Part shown: in pieces, positions 1-10,706 of the stretch
Layout of the letters: each line of letters opens with the position of its first letter
How positions within the stretch are numbered: the stretch's first letter is position 1
NCBI GenBank assembly: GCA_030761205.1
Contig: JAULJL010000011.1
Coordinates: forward strand, 11,460,501 to 11,524,500
Direction: 5' to 3'
DNA length: 64,000 bases
DNA from: Fremontodendron californicum
Lineage: Eukaryota; Streptophyta; Magnoliopsida; Malvales; Malvaceae
The notes under the pieces: model-generated
Databases searched by the model: none
Seen by the model: the letters and a program-made list of their open reading frames with translations, nothing else
What the model was told of the DNA's origin: nothing
Made by a program: the position numbers and the translations under genes

Positions 1-190
1 AAAATAAAATTAAAAGGTCCGTTAATTCGGTTTATTCAGTTATCAATTTAAAAATCGATAACCGATCGAACTAACTGAATAAACCGATTTTTATAATCAA
101 TTAATTTCAAAACCAAAATCTAACCAAATTAACCAAATTTGATCGGTTCGATTAATTAAATAGTTTCAAGTCGATTAATTCTCACCCCTA
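1..190. repeat. End of a hAT-like non-autonomous element, cut by the window edge
   Basis: The stretch is rich in AACCGA/TCGGTT words and ends in CTCACCCCTA, the terminal signature of plant hAT-type elements that start TAGGGGTGAG. Only one end is visible, so the family and length cannot be given. The next hAT element inserted exactly at this end. Confidence 0.55.
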
Positions 191-194
191 TAAG
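187..194. repeat. Left target-site duplication of the Pack-hAT
   Basis: CCTATAAG here is repeated perfectly at 2015-2022, the other side of the element. Eight-base duplications are typical of the hAT superfamily. Confidence 0.9.
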
Positions 195-767
195 TAGGGC
201 TGAGCGTTCGATCGAATCGAGTCAAAAAAATTCGGATTAGTCGAGTTGACGAGTCCTATTTTATCAACCGAACTGAATTTGAAATTTTAACGAATCGAGT
301 CGAGTGAAAAGAAATTCGAGTCGAGTCAAATCGAATAAATTTATTCGAGTTACAATAAATTTTTAATTATATTTAAACATGATAAAACAAGTTCTATAAA
401 ATTTTCAATTGTCTATTACATTTTAAGCATCATAGAGAAAAGTATGATGATAAGTTGATGAAACAGAACTTGTCACTAAATCAGATTCTAAAGTTCAGTC
501 TTAGCTTCTCCTATTTTTGATATAATATACTTGATAGAATATACGTAACGTACGTTTCACGTTGTATAGTCTTATATACCCATTAAAATGTAATATGTAC
601 CCATCGTATATATTTTGTTGAAAGGAATCATAAGGAAAGCTCCCTCACTAGAAGATACAACATGCAATGATAACTTGGCTAAATCTAGCTTTGATAACTA
701 CAAGTTTTTTGTTAGTACAAGCAGGCAGCATTTTTTTTATCAGAAATGCAATGCAATGCAATTATCA

Positions 768-1002
768 TCATTCTTCCTCTGGCTCTTCTTCTTGGCGAAG
801 ATTTTCCCTGTTGTCATGAGCCCAAAATCCTCGCACATCTATCAGCATGCTGGCCACCGCCCACCCTGTTTACAAGCTAGGAGGTCAGCCAATGTTATCC
901 TCAATGGATCAACTGGCTTCACCATATCCCATATTTCATCCCTCACATCCTCGATATACAATTCATTGTTTCCCCCTTCAATCCATTTCTGGTGTACATC
1001 TC
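768..1002 (-). pseudogene. TON2: Captured last exon of TON2/FASS (PP2A B'' regulatory subunit)
   Basis: On the minus strand the sequence reads DVHQKWIEGG, then EDVRDEIWDMVKP, ITLADLLACKQGG and, after a one-base frameshift, VASMLIDVRGFWAHDN and a final EEEPEEE stop at 768-770. This matches, from memory, the C terminus of the plant TONNEAU2/FASS protein, an EF-hand-type B'' regulatory subunit of protein phosphatase 2A that works at the cortical microtubule array and preprophase band. The sequence before the first codon, AAAACAG, looks like a splice acceptor, so a genomic exon with flanking intron was captured, not a retrocopy. Relative to the family the fragment has a deleted base near 837 and a shortened acidic tail. 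It cannot encode the phosphatase subunit; an open frame on the opposite strand (615-1010) is only its shadow. Confidence 0.85.
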
Positions 1003-1543
1003 TGTTTTAAGAGTCAAATCAGAAAATTCTTTCAGCTATTAATGGATTCTTAAAAATGTTTTAAAATAAATCAGTAATACTAAAGATCAGATTTGGAGCC
1101 TTGGTTTAAACATTGGTTCAGTGCTTTTCTTTGAAGCCGTGGTTTCTACAATATAGAGATTAAAAAAAATCAGTATTAAACAAAAGTTTTTTTACAGTAA
1201 ACACAAATTATTGGATCAAATTTGAAGTACAACAAGAAAATTTAGAAGTAAAATAACATCAAACCTATCTATAGGCATAAGAAAACAACAATCCCACTAA
1301 TCAAAATAAGCATAAAAGCAAAACCTATTAAAAATTTCACATTAACAAACATCTTCAATCTTGTTCAAGACTTCAAGGGTGTCCCAGAATCTAAAAGTAC
1401 TAATTTTTAGGTCTTAAAAGTAATACAATTGAAGCCAAACATTTCAACACAAGAAAAGTAAACAAGCATTATTGTTATAAAACATGCTGAATTAAAAGAT
1501 TGCCCAACAAAAAAATGAAAAGCACAAGATATGTAGTATGTAC
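1003..1543 (-). other. Intron-like filler between captured segments
   Basis: AT-rich with no open frame. It lies between a possible splice donor (GGTACATAC, minus strand, near 1543) and the acceptor before the TON2 exon, so it could act as an intron of a chimeric transcript. This is inference from the borders only. Confidence 0.3.
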
Positions 1544-1790
1544 CTTCTAGAATGCAGATTTTATTGTGTATTGATTTGAGAGAATTGGGACAAGGTGAGA
1601 GACAGAGAGAGAAGAACTAACAAAGCAGGAGGTCTCGGATTAGGGAAGAAGAGGGAAAATGGAATACCAAGATCGATGTTAATGCAAAGGGAATCACAGT
1701 CAAAGTGAGGCTAGGGTTCGAAAGAGGGAAAAGAAAAATGGGTGGTTTGTTGAATGAAGTTTTGCTAAAGAAAAGTTAAAACGTAAAGGA
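1544..1790 (-). other. Captured 5' UTR/promoter-like segment
   Basis: On the minus strand this part holds AACCCTAG (telo-box-like), CT-rich tracts typical of plant leaders (CTTCTCTCTCTGTCTC) and ends at CTAGAAG followed by GTACATAC, a plausible donor. It does not resemble the hAT ends. Its source gene is not recognised; it might be the TON2 leader or another gene. Confidence 0.35.
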
Positions 1791-2014
1791 AAAAACCAGC
1801 CTAACCCCAAAACGAGGTCGTATAGTTTAAGTTTTTTTTCGGATTTTCGGTTAATTCGAGTTGTATAAATCAAATCCGAGCTAAACTATATAACTCGAAT
1901 TAATTAGTCGAATTGATCCGAAAACTCGAATAACTCGAATAAATCGAACTATTTAATTTGAAATTTAAAATTTTTCTCGATTTTTCGAATCGAGTCGGAT
2001 TTTGCTCACCCCTA

Positions 2015-2022
2015 CCTATAAG
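2015..2022. repeat. Right target-site duplication of the Pack-hAT
   Basis: CCTATAAG, identical to 187-194. Confidence 0.9.
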
Positions 2023-2299
2023 TTTGAATCAGATTTACTAGACTTGAAGCTCCAATAATTCAATTTTTTTTTTTTTTCATTTTGTCTAAAATCAAAGTAT
2101 GTTTTTTTTTTATAATTAAAATCAACGTAGTTTTATCAAGCATAAAATGTCAAAAAAAAAAAAAAAAAAATCATTTTCTCTCTTTTTTGTTTGCTATCAG
2201 CCTTTCATTTTTCATTTTTCCTTTCTCTTTAAATCAACATTCATTGCTCTTGTGTTTTTTTATCGTCCTTCATCACTAACATCACATCACTAACATCAC
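2023..2299. other. AT-rich low-complexity sequence, no gene
   Basis: Homopolymer T and A runs (for example near 2060-2080 and 2150-2170) and TTTC-rich sequence. A 65-codon open frame over it is Phe/Ser/Ile-rich and reflects composition only. Confidence 0.6.
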
Positions 2300-2597
2300 G
2301 ATTAGACCTATCTATGGGTCAGGTCGTGCTGCGGTTCTGAATTTTTTATTTTATTTTTTTTATTCAAATCTGAGTCGGGTCGGGCCTGAGTCGATCCACG
2401 AACCCATTTTACTGTTCATTAAATATTAAAATATTTTATTTTTTATATTGATATATTCTATAATTAAATAAAAATATTTTTTATTTAATGAATAGTAATT
2501 TAGGCCGGGTTGGGTCGATCCGAATTACTAAAATCTTTGTCCAAACCCGATCCAATTCAGGTCGGACGGGTAGCCCGACCCTTAGATAAGTCTAATC
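2300..2597. mobile_element. MITE with long imperfect inverted ends
   Basis: The left end GATTAGACCTATCTATGGG is mirrored at the right by CCCTTAGATAAGTCTAATC. Just inside are GGTCGGG/CCCGACC-rich arms in opposite orientation and an AT-rich centre. It is about 298 bp, without coding capacity. I could not fix a target duplication, so the superfamily is uncertain (hAT-like by the subterminal words). Confidence 0.6.
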
Positions 2598-2725
2598 ACG
2601 ACTACCTTTTTCTTTTTTTTCATTTTCTTCCCTTTTTATCATTTTTTCCTCTTATATTTCATAACCATTTCTCATCTTATCTCTCTAAATTGATAATACA
2701 AACTTTCTTTCCCCTTATTTAGCAC

Positions 2726-5693
2726 TGTCGTAACGATTTTTTCAATTGCTAGAAGTTAAAGAATTTTTTTTTTGAAAAGCAAAATAGGAAACAAAGGAAC
2801 CATCACCAATCATCTTTGACTAGGTATAATTGATCACCTATAAATTATTTTTTTTTTAAAAAAAAAATTCTAAAATTAATTAAGATTTTTTAAAAGGATA
2901 ATTTTTGGATCTGCGTAAAAATCAAAAACCAAAGTGGTCGGGAGTACAATTACGCTTGAGGAAGGTATTAGCTCCGCAGGATACGCGTTCGAAAATAATA
3001 CCAATTAATTATGTTTCATCTTTAGTCTAGACAAAAGATGATCTTAATTTCAATATTTAAAAATAATTCCTTTAACATCTTTTATTGTGATTGAAATATA
3101 TATATTTTTGAATAAAATCTTTTATTTAGGAATAAATGAAAATCTGCGTCAGAAAATTTTCTCTAAATTCTTTAATTTTAGCGAAATTTAGAAAAAAAAT
3201 TCCTTTATTTAAAAAATTTCATAACATTCTTTCAATCCAAAGACAACACAACACTCCTTTTAAAGCAATAATTATTGGGACTCTCCAACGTCTAAAACAG
3301 AACATCAAGAATAATTTTTACTCAGGTATTATTTTATTTAATTAAAAATCTTTGAAAAACCTCAAATTATTTTTATGTCACGAAATGAATAAATGATGCA
3401 AAATAACGAATCAGAATAAAACAAATAAATGGACATGACAGATGAAAATATAATAGATGAATAAAAAGGTGAATTTATTTAATTCAAAAAAGAATTTTAT
3501 TTGGGAAACTCCCCTAAATTTCTCAACTCTAGGAGAAAATTAAGAAAGGACCCATTCATCTGAGAACTCTCATAATGATTTCTAAATTAAGAATAGCATT
3601 TCCTCATGAAAATATGACTCTTGAGATTCCTCCAATGTCTAGGCAGATCCTAAAACCATTTCCGCAAAGTCATATTATTCTTTTTATTTTATTTTTTAGA
3701 AAATTTAATTTTTTAATTATGCACAATTAATGACACTAAAGTAAAAGCATAAATAAATGTGAGGTAAATAAATAAACAAATAAATAACTTGAAGCAAAAA
3801 AAAAAGTAATTAAAAGATGAAAATTTAAATAACAGAAAGTAAGTGAAAAAATATAAATAAATGCATATAAAAGTAAATACATAAAAAGTACAACAAAGTA
3901 AATAACAAATAAAAAAAAGTTGCGAATTAAAGTTAATAAAAAGAAAAAATTCTTGAAATAAATAGATAGACAAATTAAAAATAAGAATGTAAATAAAATA
4001 AAGAAATAACAAAAATTAAAAATAGGTCAAAGAGAGGGCATTCGAATGCCCTAGGAAGGGCATCCGAATATTCTTTCTGCAAAAATGTGTTTCTCCTCTA
4101 AAAGGTGGGCATCTGAATGACAGAGAAAATAACAACCAAATTGGAAAAAAGAATTGGGCATTCAAATGCCATGGGAGTGACATCCAAATGCCTTTTCTAG
4201 GCAATGTCTTTCTCAACTTGAACCAACAAGACATTCGAATGCCATGGGGAGGACATTCGGTTGCTCGTTTCGGGAAAATATTTTTGGGCGAAAATCAATA
4301 GGGCATTCAAATGCTTGAGGCAGGGCATACGAATGCCTTTATGTATTTTTAGGCAATTTTGAGTCTCAAAGATTAGGCAATAAGTGCCTTATGGGGGGCA
4401 TTTGAATGTCCTCTACTGTACCCAAAAAAATCTTCGAAAACTTTTCAAAATCAAATTAAAAATGATGATATTCTTTGATAACAAACTAATGACAACTTAT
4501 GGGAAGAAAATCCTACGAGTCAATAACCCTAATAGGGAGCCTTTTTTGTTTTATTTTTTGAAAACTTTAATTTTTTTTTTTCAACTCTTACTTCATTGAT
4601 TTAGGAGAGGAGGAAGCATTGATTTCTTAATCCCTTATGATTTCAGAAGCTGATTCTCTTTCCTTTCCTTTCCTTTCATTTTTTTTTCTTTTCATTTTGT
4701 TTCTTAATATTTAATGATAATAAAAAACGACCAAAGATCAATGGACTTGATTTTAGCCAAAATCAACTAGGTTAATTTTGTAAAGTTTTTTTATCTGCTC
4801 GCTTGATTCAAAACTTGCATTGGCATCTAAAACATAAAGCTAAAAAAATCGAAACGACCATTGGTTGGCTATTGATTCACAAGAAAGCAAGCCTCTTTGA
4901 TTTGAAAAAAAGGTTTTGAAAAGGTTAAGAAATTTCAACAACCAACAAGTAAACCACAATAAAAAAAAGCATCAAAGAATGAAAAAAAAAAACTTAAAAA
5001 AATGGAAGAACAAAGGTAGTAAAAAAAGGAAATCAACCTTAGGTTTCAACACTATATCTTAATCTTTCCTTTCTTTTTATTCTCTCTTTTTCCTCTCATT
5101 TTTCACCCTCTTTCTCCTCTGGTTTTTTGCTATAAACCTCAAGCAAACCATCTCTCTAAAAACTTTCCCTAAAACCCTCCCCCTTAACCTAACAAGAATC
5201 CCTTTTAAAGCTCTCCCTTAATTATTCTAAACCCTTGGATCATTTTGATCCAAGGGTCATCCCTTTTTGATCAATTTATCCTTGTTTTCTTTTTTTCTAT
5301 TCCTCTTGTATTAATCCTTAGATTAAGAAAATTAAGGGTTAGGATCAAGGGTGAGGGTAAAATGAGGGAGAAATCTAAAAATTACTCTTTTTTTAATCAT
5401 TTCCCTTTTTTAATTAAATTAATTCTAATTCATTTTATATTTTAAAAACATAGTGTTAGAAATTTGAAGATTCGAGATTTTAATTAATCTAGACTTTTAC
5501 CTTTGACTCTGACTTAATTTGTTTAAGACTCAATTTTTATTTTGATAATTAAAGTTAAAAAAAAAATACGATTTATAAACTTTAAAATACAAAATCGTGA
5601 CCATACAATCTGACCTAAAAACTAAACCCGGGCCGAGTTGCTAATCAAACCAAAATTTGTTTTAACAAGACCGGACAAAATTAGGTGTCTGCA
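2726..5693 (-). mobile_element. Diverged Ogre-type 3' LTR (element D)
   Basis: The segment starts TGTCGTAACG and ends TGTCTGCA, i.e. TGCAGACACC...CGTTACGACA in element orientation, related to the TGTAGACACC...GGTTGCGACA LTRs of A, B, C and E. Its left part (about 2790-3010) is a diverged copy of the conserved LTR end module: an AGGTGATC-ATACCTAG stretch, a run like CTGCGTaaaa, and TTAGCTCCGCAGGATACG in place of TTAGCACCCCCACAACGCC. The middle is not alignable to the other LTRs by eye. A purine tract directly on its right marks it as a 3' LTR on the minus strand; the rest of element D is not present here. Confidence 0.65.
4036..4411. repeat. Array of ten degenerate GGGCATTCGAATGCCC palindromes
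   Basis: Copies begin near 4036 (perfect 16 bp palindrome), 4058, 4107, 4156, 4179, 4230, 4252, 4301, 4323 and 4396. Most lie in pairs 22-23 bp apart, with pairs about 70-75 bp from each other, so the array is also a degenerate ~72 bp tandem repeat inside LTR D. Function unknown. Confidence 0.8.
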
Positions 5694-5709
5694 GTCGTCC
5701 CTCTTCGCT
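5694..5709 (-). other. Polypurine tract of element D
   Basis: On the minus strand AGCGAAGAGGGACGAC lies directly before the LTR start TGCAGACACC. The tract and the ~60 bp before it align with the PPT regions of B and C (AAAGAGGGG core). It would prime plus-strand DNA synthesis. Confidence 0.75.
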
Positions 5710-5769
5710 CATTATTGAGAATCAAGAATAAGGCAAAGACAATATATAATAATTTTGTCTGACTATGAC

Positions 5770-6152
5770 TGTCGCAACCTAAAAAATAACAAGTCTCATC
5801 GCAAGACTTTATTATTCGTTAAGCGTGACATTAAAAAAATCGAGGAAAAGTCGACTTAATTCCTCTAGAAAAATGAAGGTTTTGAAATGACCTTGAAAAA
5901 AACATGGAGTCGCCACCAATCTTTTTTAGCTAGGTGTGATCGACCACCTATTAAAACTGGTTTTATAAATAATTTTAAAATTAATTAAAACATTTTTAAA
6001 ACCAATTTCAAGTCTGCGTTTTAAACCAGAAAAATCAAAGAAACGGGTTCGGGACTTGGTTACGTGTGGGGAATGATTAGCACCCCCACAACGCCTGTAT
6101 AAAACGGTACCTTATTAATCATTTGTTATCTCAAGTCTCGGTAAAAAAGTCA
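5770..6152 (-). mobile_element. LTR 3'-end fragment fused to gag of element A
   Basis: Starts TGTCGCAACC and reads through the conserved LTR end module (stem-loop, TCGACTTAATTCC, ATGGAGTCGCCA, GGGTTCGGGACTTGG, GTTATCTCAAGTCTCGG), matching 10728-11110 closely. At about 6152 it switches abruptly to gag sequence. It is a truncated 3' LTR, or an LTR remnant joined by deletion. Confidence 0.75.
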
Positions 6153-7448
6153 GTTGGGAACGGCTGTTGTGGTATATTGGTATAGGGGAATGGATTTTGG
6201 GTAAGGTGGTTCACATTGGGGTAGTAAGGATTATACCCCGGGTAAGGTGTGTAAGGTGTCGGAGGTGCATAAGATGTAGTAGGAGTATAAGGCCTGGGAG
6301 GTGTGTATGGTGTAGGAGGTGTATAGGGGTATTGATTGAAATTGACTACATGTGTCTCCTCTTTCTTCTTTGCAGGAAAAACTCTCTTCGGGGTAGCAGA
6401 CTCACCGTTTTCCATTTTTCCGTTTTTAATAGCAAACTCTATCATCTCCCCAGATATCACCATATCTGCAAAGTCCTTGGTGGTGCTTCCCACGAATTTA
6501 TCATAATAAGGTGCTTTCAGGGTATTGATGAAAAGCACTGTAGTTTCCTTGTTGGTTAAAGGGGGTTGCACTTCTGTAGCCAGATCTCTCCATCTCTGAG
6601 AATATTTTTTAAAGCTTTCAGTAGCTTTCTTTTCCATGTTTAGGAGAGTTAGACGGTTAGGCACCATGTCTGTCACATGCGTACTGTTCCATGAAAGCTT
6701 TGGCTAGATCCGTCCAGGAACGAATCTTAGAACGGGTAAGCTGGTTATACCACCGAGTTGCGGACCTATCAAGCTATCTTAAAAACAGTGGATGAGCAAT
6801 TTTTCGTCTTCATCATGTCCGGTCATCTTCCGGCAATACATGGTCAGATGTGCTGATGGGTTAGTAGTTCCATTATATTTTTCAAAGTCTGGTACTTTGA
6901 ACTTTGGAGGAATCACTAGACCGTGCACTAAACTCATCTCTTTGGCATCTAGACTGCCAAATAGCTCCGCTCCTTCAACTACCCTCAATCTTTCCTCCAG
7001 CAGCTGATACTTTTTTTGGGATTTTGCCGGTTCAACCCTCTTCAGCTTAGTCATCTTTGCCTATTCCTTTTCGGCTAATTCCTCAAAGTCTGGAACGTCC
7101 ACATCAATTGGATCAATCCCAATATTACCCTTTTAGGACCAAAATTCTATGCTTCGACCGCTGGTTGGATGTAAATATAGGATGCTGCCCCAGTCGAAAG
7201 TTCATTTCCTACAGGCTGGGATGTCTGGCCATTCTTCTATACCACCTCTGGTCGATCTTCATGGTTAACTGCCCCCATTTCGTTAACTGAATTTTCTCCT
7301 GGCCACTTCTGCCTCATCATGGTACTCATCATCTCCATGAGTTTGGTTATTTGTTTCCGTGACTCCTCATGAGACTTAGCTAACTGTTCTTGCAGTCCTT
7401 TTGAATTCTTTCCATCCTTTCAATTCTAGCAAGCTGATCGTTCTCCAT
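6153..7448 (-). pseudogene. gag: gag of element A (broken, 3' truncated)
   Basis: Encodes the capsid-like part of a Ty3/gypsy gag. Starting near 7448 (MENDQLARIERMER) it has a coiled-coil-like N terminus, several stops, then an open piece at 6779-7054 with VIPPKFKVPDFEKYNGTT and LLIHCF, a frameshifted stretch, and an open piece to 6131 with THVTDMVPNRLTLLNMEKK, ESFKKYSQRWRDLATEVQP and FADMVISGEMIE. These words match the gags of B and C almost one for one. After the capsid comes a Tyr/Pro-rich stretch (YTPPTPYTPP repeated) and then the reading runs into LTR sequence, so the zinc knuckle is lost. Not functional. Confidence 0.85.
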
Positions 7449-7564
7449 AGCTCTTTCTTGAGATCGAGTATTGTAGGGGTGTCAAAAGTCTGATTCTTTC
7501 TGAGTGCGACCAATTGTACCTTTAGTTTTAAAAACCAAGGATTAGAAATTATTGACACATTTTT

Positions 7565-7830
7565 TATTTTATTTTATAAAAATGAATGGATGAATAAATG
7601 ACTAAATGCTAATGAATGAACAAATAAGTAAATGACTAAGTGTATGAACATGAATGACTAATTTATAAAGAATAAATGAATGGACAAATAAATAAATGAC
7701 TAAGTGTATGAACAATTTATAAGAAATAAATGAATGAATGATTACAAATATAAATGAATGAACAAACAAAATATATAAAGGAAAGAACAAATGAATGATG
7801 AATGCATTTAAAAGTATTGGCCCCGGGATA
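7565..7830. repeat. AATG/AAATGACT-rich simple repeat
   Basis: Degenerate tandem words (AATGAATG, AAATGACTAA, GTATGAAC) between ORF1 and gag of element A. An 83-codon minus-strand frame over it is repeat-derived. Confidence 0.7.
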
Positions 7831-7986
7831 ATTCCAACCAAACGGTCTTTCATTGATTTCCTGGAACTAAATACATCAAAGAAAAGATCACTGCTTAAGA
7901 CAATCTGATAATCTGTCTATCCTAATTTAAAAATGCTATTACAAAAGACTGGTCCTATAGTAACTCCCTCGGATCTTGGACCCTTT

Positions 7987-9740
7987 TCATTGTCCTCTTT
8001 TGATTGCCTTGCTCTTCAATCTGACCCTTACTTGTTCACGGCCCTTTGACATGTCAGCAGAAGCATCACTGTGTAAGCTTTCCTTAGCTTGTTTCTCCAA
8101 TTGATTGGCTCGGGCTTCCTCATGCTTTGCTCTCTCTGTCCAATAGTTCTTCTCCTTCTTGAGGTTTTTGACTTCTTGCTCCCATTCCCCGGAAGTCTTG
8201 AGAGTCCCTTCGAATCTGAGCTCGAAACGATACCTCTTGTTCTCCAAGTGTAATTCCTGAAGATTGCTTTTAGCAGTGTCCCTTTCTCTCTTGATCTTTT
8301 CCTTTTCTCTTTCTCGGACTGATTCCCTATTTTTCATATCCTCAATCTCTTCTTTGAATCGGGCAATTTCCTTGCTTATTTGGGTCTTTTCTTTTTCGAA
8401 TTCTGCCCTTGCAATTTCTAACTCCGATGGTGCTTTCTTAGGTGGCGAACTCAATAGCTGAACTTCTTCTCCATCTGATGTCAACAACCTATCATTAAAC
8501 CTCAATTCCCTCCATATCAGGTAATCAGGTGTGACGATGTCGGTATATCTAGCTACCTCCACCCGATGAGTTTCCTTCCATGCTACTACAATCTCACGTA
8601 CCTTTCTCGGGTATCCATTTTCTCTATAAGCAAATTCCAAATTACTAAGGTCATGGGTCATAGGAGTAAATTGACGGGATTTCGATTGTCTCAGTACCAG
8701 CAGTGGTGCATAGCTCACTCCTCCCCATACTCCCAATAATGGAACAGAAGCTTTATCTCCGCACTTGTACAATGTTGGCATAGGAGCTATCCATGGAGCT
8801 ATCCAAATTATCATCTCAGCCCTGACATTCCGGAATATGTTGATCCATCGTTCCTCAGTTTTATTTTCAAGCCAATCTCTCTTAAGAAATTCACCAATTG
8901 GTGCAAAATACTTCCAATATGAGCGAAGAGGGAAATTCTTTTGTTTACAAAAATGGCTCTGAACCCATATGTAAAGAAGCTGTATACAACCTATAAAGCG
9001 CCCTTTTTTCTTCCCGTCTACAGAAATTCAGGGATCCGATTGTTTCTTCTATAATTGTCGAGGCTGGGTTTATCCTCTGCTCAAGCCTCTCAAAAACATC
9101 AAATATCGCCACATCCACATGCCCTAATATCTTTGGGAAGATAACTAAACCATAGATAGCCAAAGAAAAAATATTCCTAACTGTCACCTTACTTGAATGG
9201 CTATGGATTAAGGTCCATAAAATATCCCATGATATACAGTAACTTACCCCTTTTTGGACAACATGGCTTTCGGCCCAATTTCTTTCCACTCCCAGAATTT
9301 TAGACACCTTTTTTCTTGAAACCCGGAGTCTTCGTATCCTTCAAATAAATACGGTCGGGAATAACATTCTCAATATGCAGCAAGGTCGAATATTCCTCTA
9401 TGGTTGGAGTCATATCCTCTCGGTTGAAGGTAAAACACCGATAAGCGAGATTCCAGAATTGCACCACAGCTCGGATCACCTCACCACTGACCTTAACCTG
9501 AACTAACAGTGCTATGTCCCCATAAGTCTGAGTGAAGGCTTCTTTTTCTGATATGTTCCATTGATTCCATATATCCATCAATTCACTGAGATCATTTTGC
9601 CTGATAGTAAGATCAACCTTGGCTGACAATGCTAACACATATCCCATCTTCAAACAATCCCCATTATCCTGCTGACCTTTCTCGGACTGTTTCCTAACCT
9701 CTAAATGCTTCTCGACCACTAAAACACTCTGACCCTCCAT
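7987..9740 (-). pseudogene. Ogre ORF1, DUF7745-like protein (two frameshifts)
   Basis: Three open pieces in order, 9740-9300, 9307-8945 and 8944-7987, together give a protein of about 580 residues. The first two contain the DUF7745-type N-terminal region as I recall it (QFWNLAYRCFTFNREDMTPT, EEYSTLL, then a Trp-rich helical part). The third has PWMxx-like WIAPWIAPMPTLYKCGD, then WRELRFNDRLL and a long charged coiled coil (EFEKEKTQISKEIARFKEE onward, about 110 residues) and a basic tail. DUF7745/girdin-like ORFs are what annotation pipelines usually call Ogre ORF1; its role is unknown. Frameshifts near 9304 (A/G run) and near 8950 break it. It lies between leader and gag, where Ogre ORF1 belongs. 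Confidence 0.75.
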
Positions 9741-10140
9741 GAAAGCCGTTTTGGTTGAATATTATCCCGAGACCATTAACTTTCCATGTGCAAAAAATGA
9801 TGACAAGAATGCAAAAAAAAAAAAAAAAAAAAAGAAAAAACAACAACAAGAAGAAAATGAATTAGTAACGGGAATAAATTCGAATAATAAAAAAACATAT
9901 AATTCAAAATAATAATTATCCCTGAGGATGCCAACAAAGTTATAACACCCCTGGGATGAAATACCAACATTTATTACGGGCATTGTGATGTACGTTCATC
10001 ATTATCCGATTTTTCAAAAATAAACTTATTCGGAAAGTAGAATAGAAGGTAAAAGGATTGGAAATATTCCTCCATGTGTTCTTAACTTCGGGATATCTAA
10101 TTGGAAATCTAGCATGGCTTCGCCTAAGTTTACTATATGA
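9741..10140. other. Non-coding 5' internal region of element A
   Basis: Holds a 20-plus base poly-A run near 9813 and no credible frame; open frames here are poly-Phe shadows of the poly-A run. Confidence 0.6.
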
Positions 10141-10380
10141 AGGTGAATTAGTTCTAAAAGCCCCGAATTGTTCCTTACTGTCGTCGGTGAAGGCTAGTAA
10201 GGCACCCCGATAAAAGCGGGTTCAATTCGTTAGAGTCTATTTCCCTAGCCCATGCGGATTGTTAATCACAAAGGCTTAGGTAATTTAGTACTCCGGAAGT
10301 GTTTCACTAGCCCATGCGGATTGTTAATCACGAAGGCTTAGTTACTTTGCTCCCACCTAAAAGGATGAAACCTGGGTATA
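10141..10380 (-). promoter_or_regulatory. Conserved leader block of element A
   Basis: This block, ~350-590 nt inside the primer site, aligns by eye with 27262-27510 (B) and 40650-40897 (C): GGTGAAGGCTAGTAAGGCACC, CGATAAAAGCGGGTTCAATT and a duplicated CACTAGCCCATGCGGATTGT...GAAGGCTTAG unit. It is non-coding and better conserved than its surroundings. A role in genomic RNA packaging or translation of gag is inference. Confidence 0.7.
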
Positions 10381-10706
10381 GGATTCATGATATGCAAATG
10401 CATGTGTAGTGTGTGAGGAGAAATAACAAACCTTTCACCACCTATTCTACATCCCTTATTCTAAATGCCCTAACAAGATTAAACAACATAAGTCATCAAT
10501 TAATCAGTAAATGAATATATACACAAAAATAACCAGAGAACAATTACAATATGTATGCACATGAATATGGACATATTTAAAAACATTTTTTTAATATTGA
10601 AATTAGCCTTTTTTTAAATGTGGGAATTAAAATTAAATACCAATTAAACCGAAAAAATCGAGGCTTTGATAACACATGACTAATTCTAGGCCTGACTCTC
10701 TAATAG

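Larger units (their letters stand above)
195..2014. mobile_element. Non-autonomous hAT element carrying a host gene fragment (Pack-hAT)
   Basis: The element starts TAGGGCTGAGC and ends GCTCACCCCTA, imperfect terminal inverted repeats, inside a perfect 8 bp duplication CCTATAAG. Both subterminal regions (about 195-360 and 1840-2014) are rich in TCGAGT/ACTCGA words in opposite orientation, as is usual for hAT binding sites. No transposase is present; the 1.5 kb core is unrelated to the ends and includes the last exon of a TON2/FASS gene on the minus strand. It must have been moved by a transposase supplied elsewhere. Confidence 0.88.

Noticed and set aside
615..1010. 131-codon plus-strand frame in the Pack-hAT
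   Set aside because: It is antisense to the TON2 exon, which has clear protein similarity on the minus strand; the plus frame has no recognisable content.
3713..4012. 99-codon minus-strand frame resembling a membrane protein
   Set aside because: Phe/Leu/Ile/Tyr content follows from AAATAAA-rich DNA in LTR D; no conservation or start context.
4036..4411. CRISPR-like regularly spaced palindromes
   Set aside because: Repeats are degenerate, spacing alternates between ~22 and ~50 bp, and the setting is a plant LTR; no cas-like gene is possible here.
9762..9983. Phe-rich minus-strand frames
   Set aside because: Driven by a long poly-A run read on the other strand.
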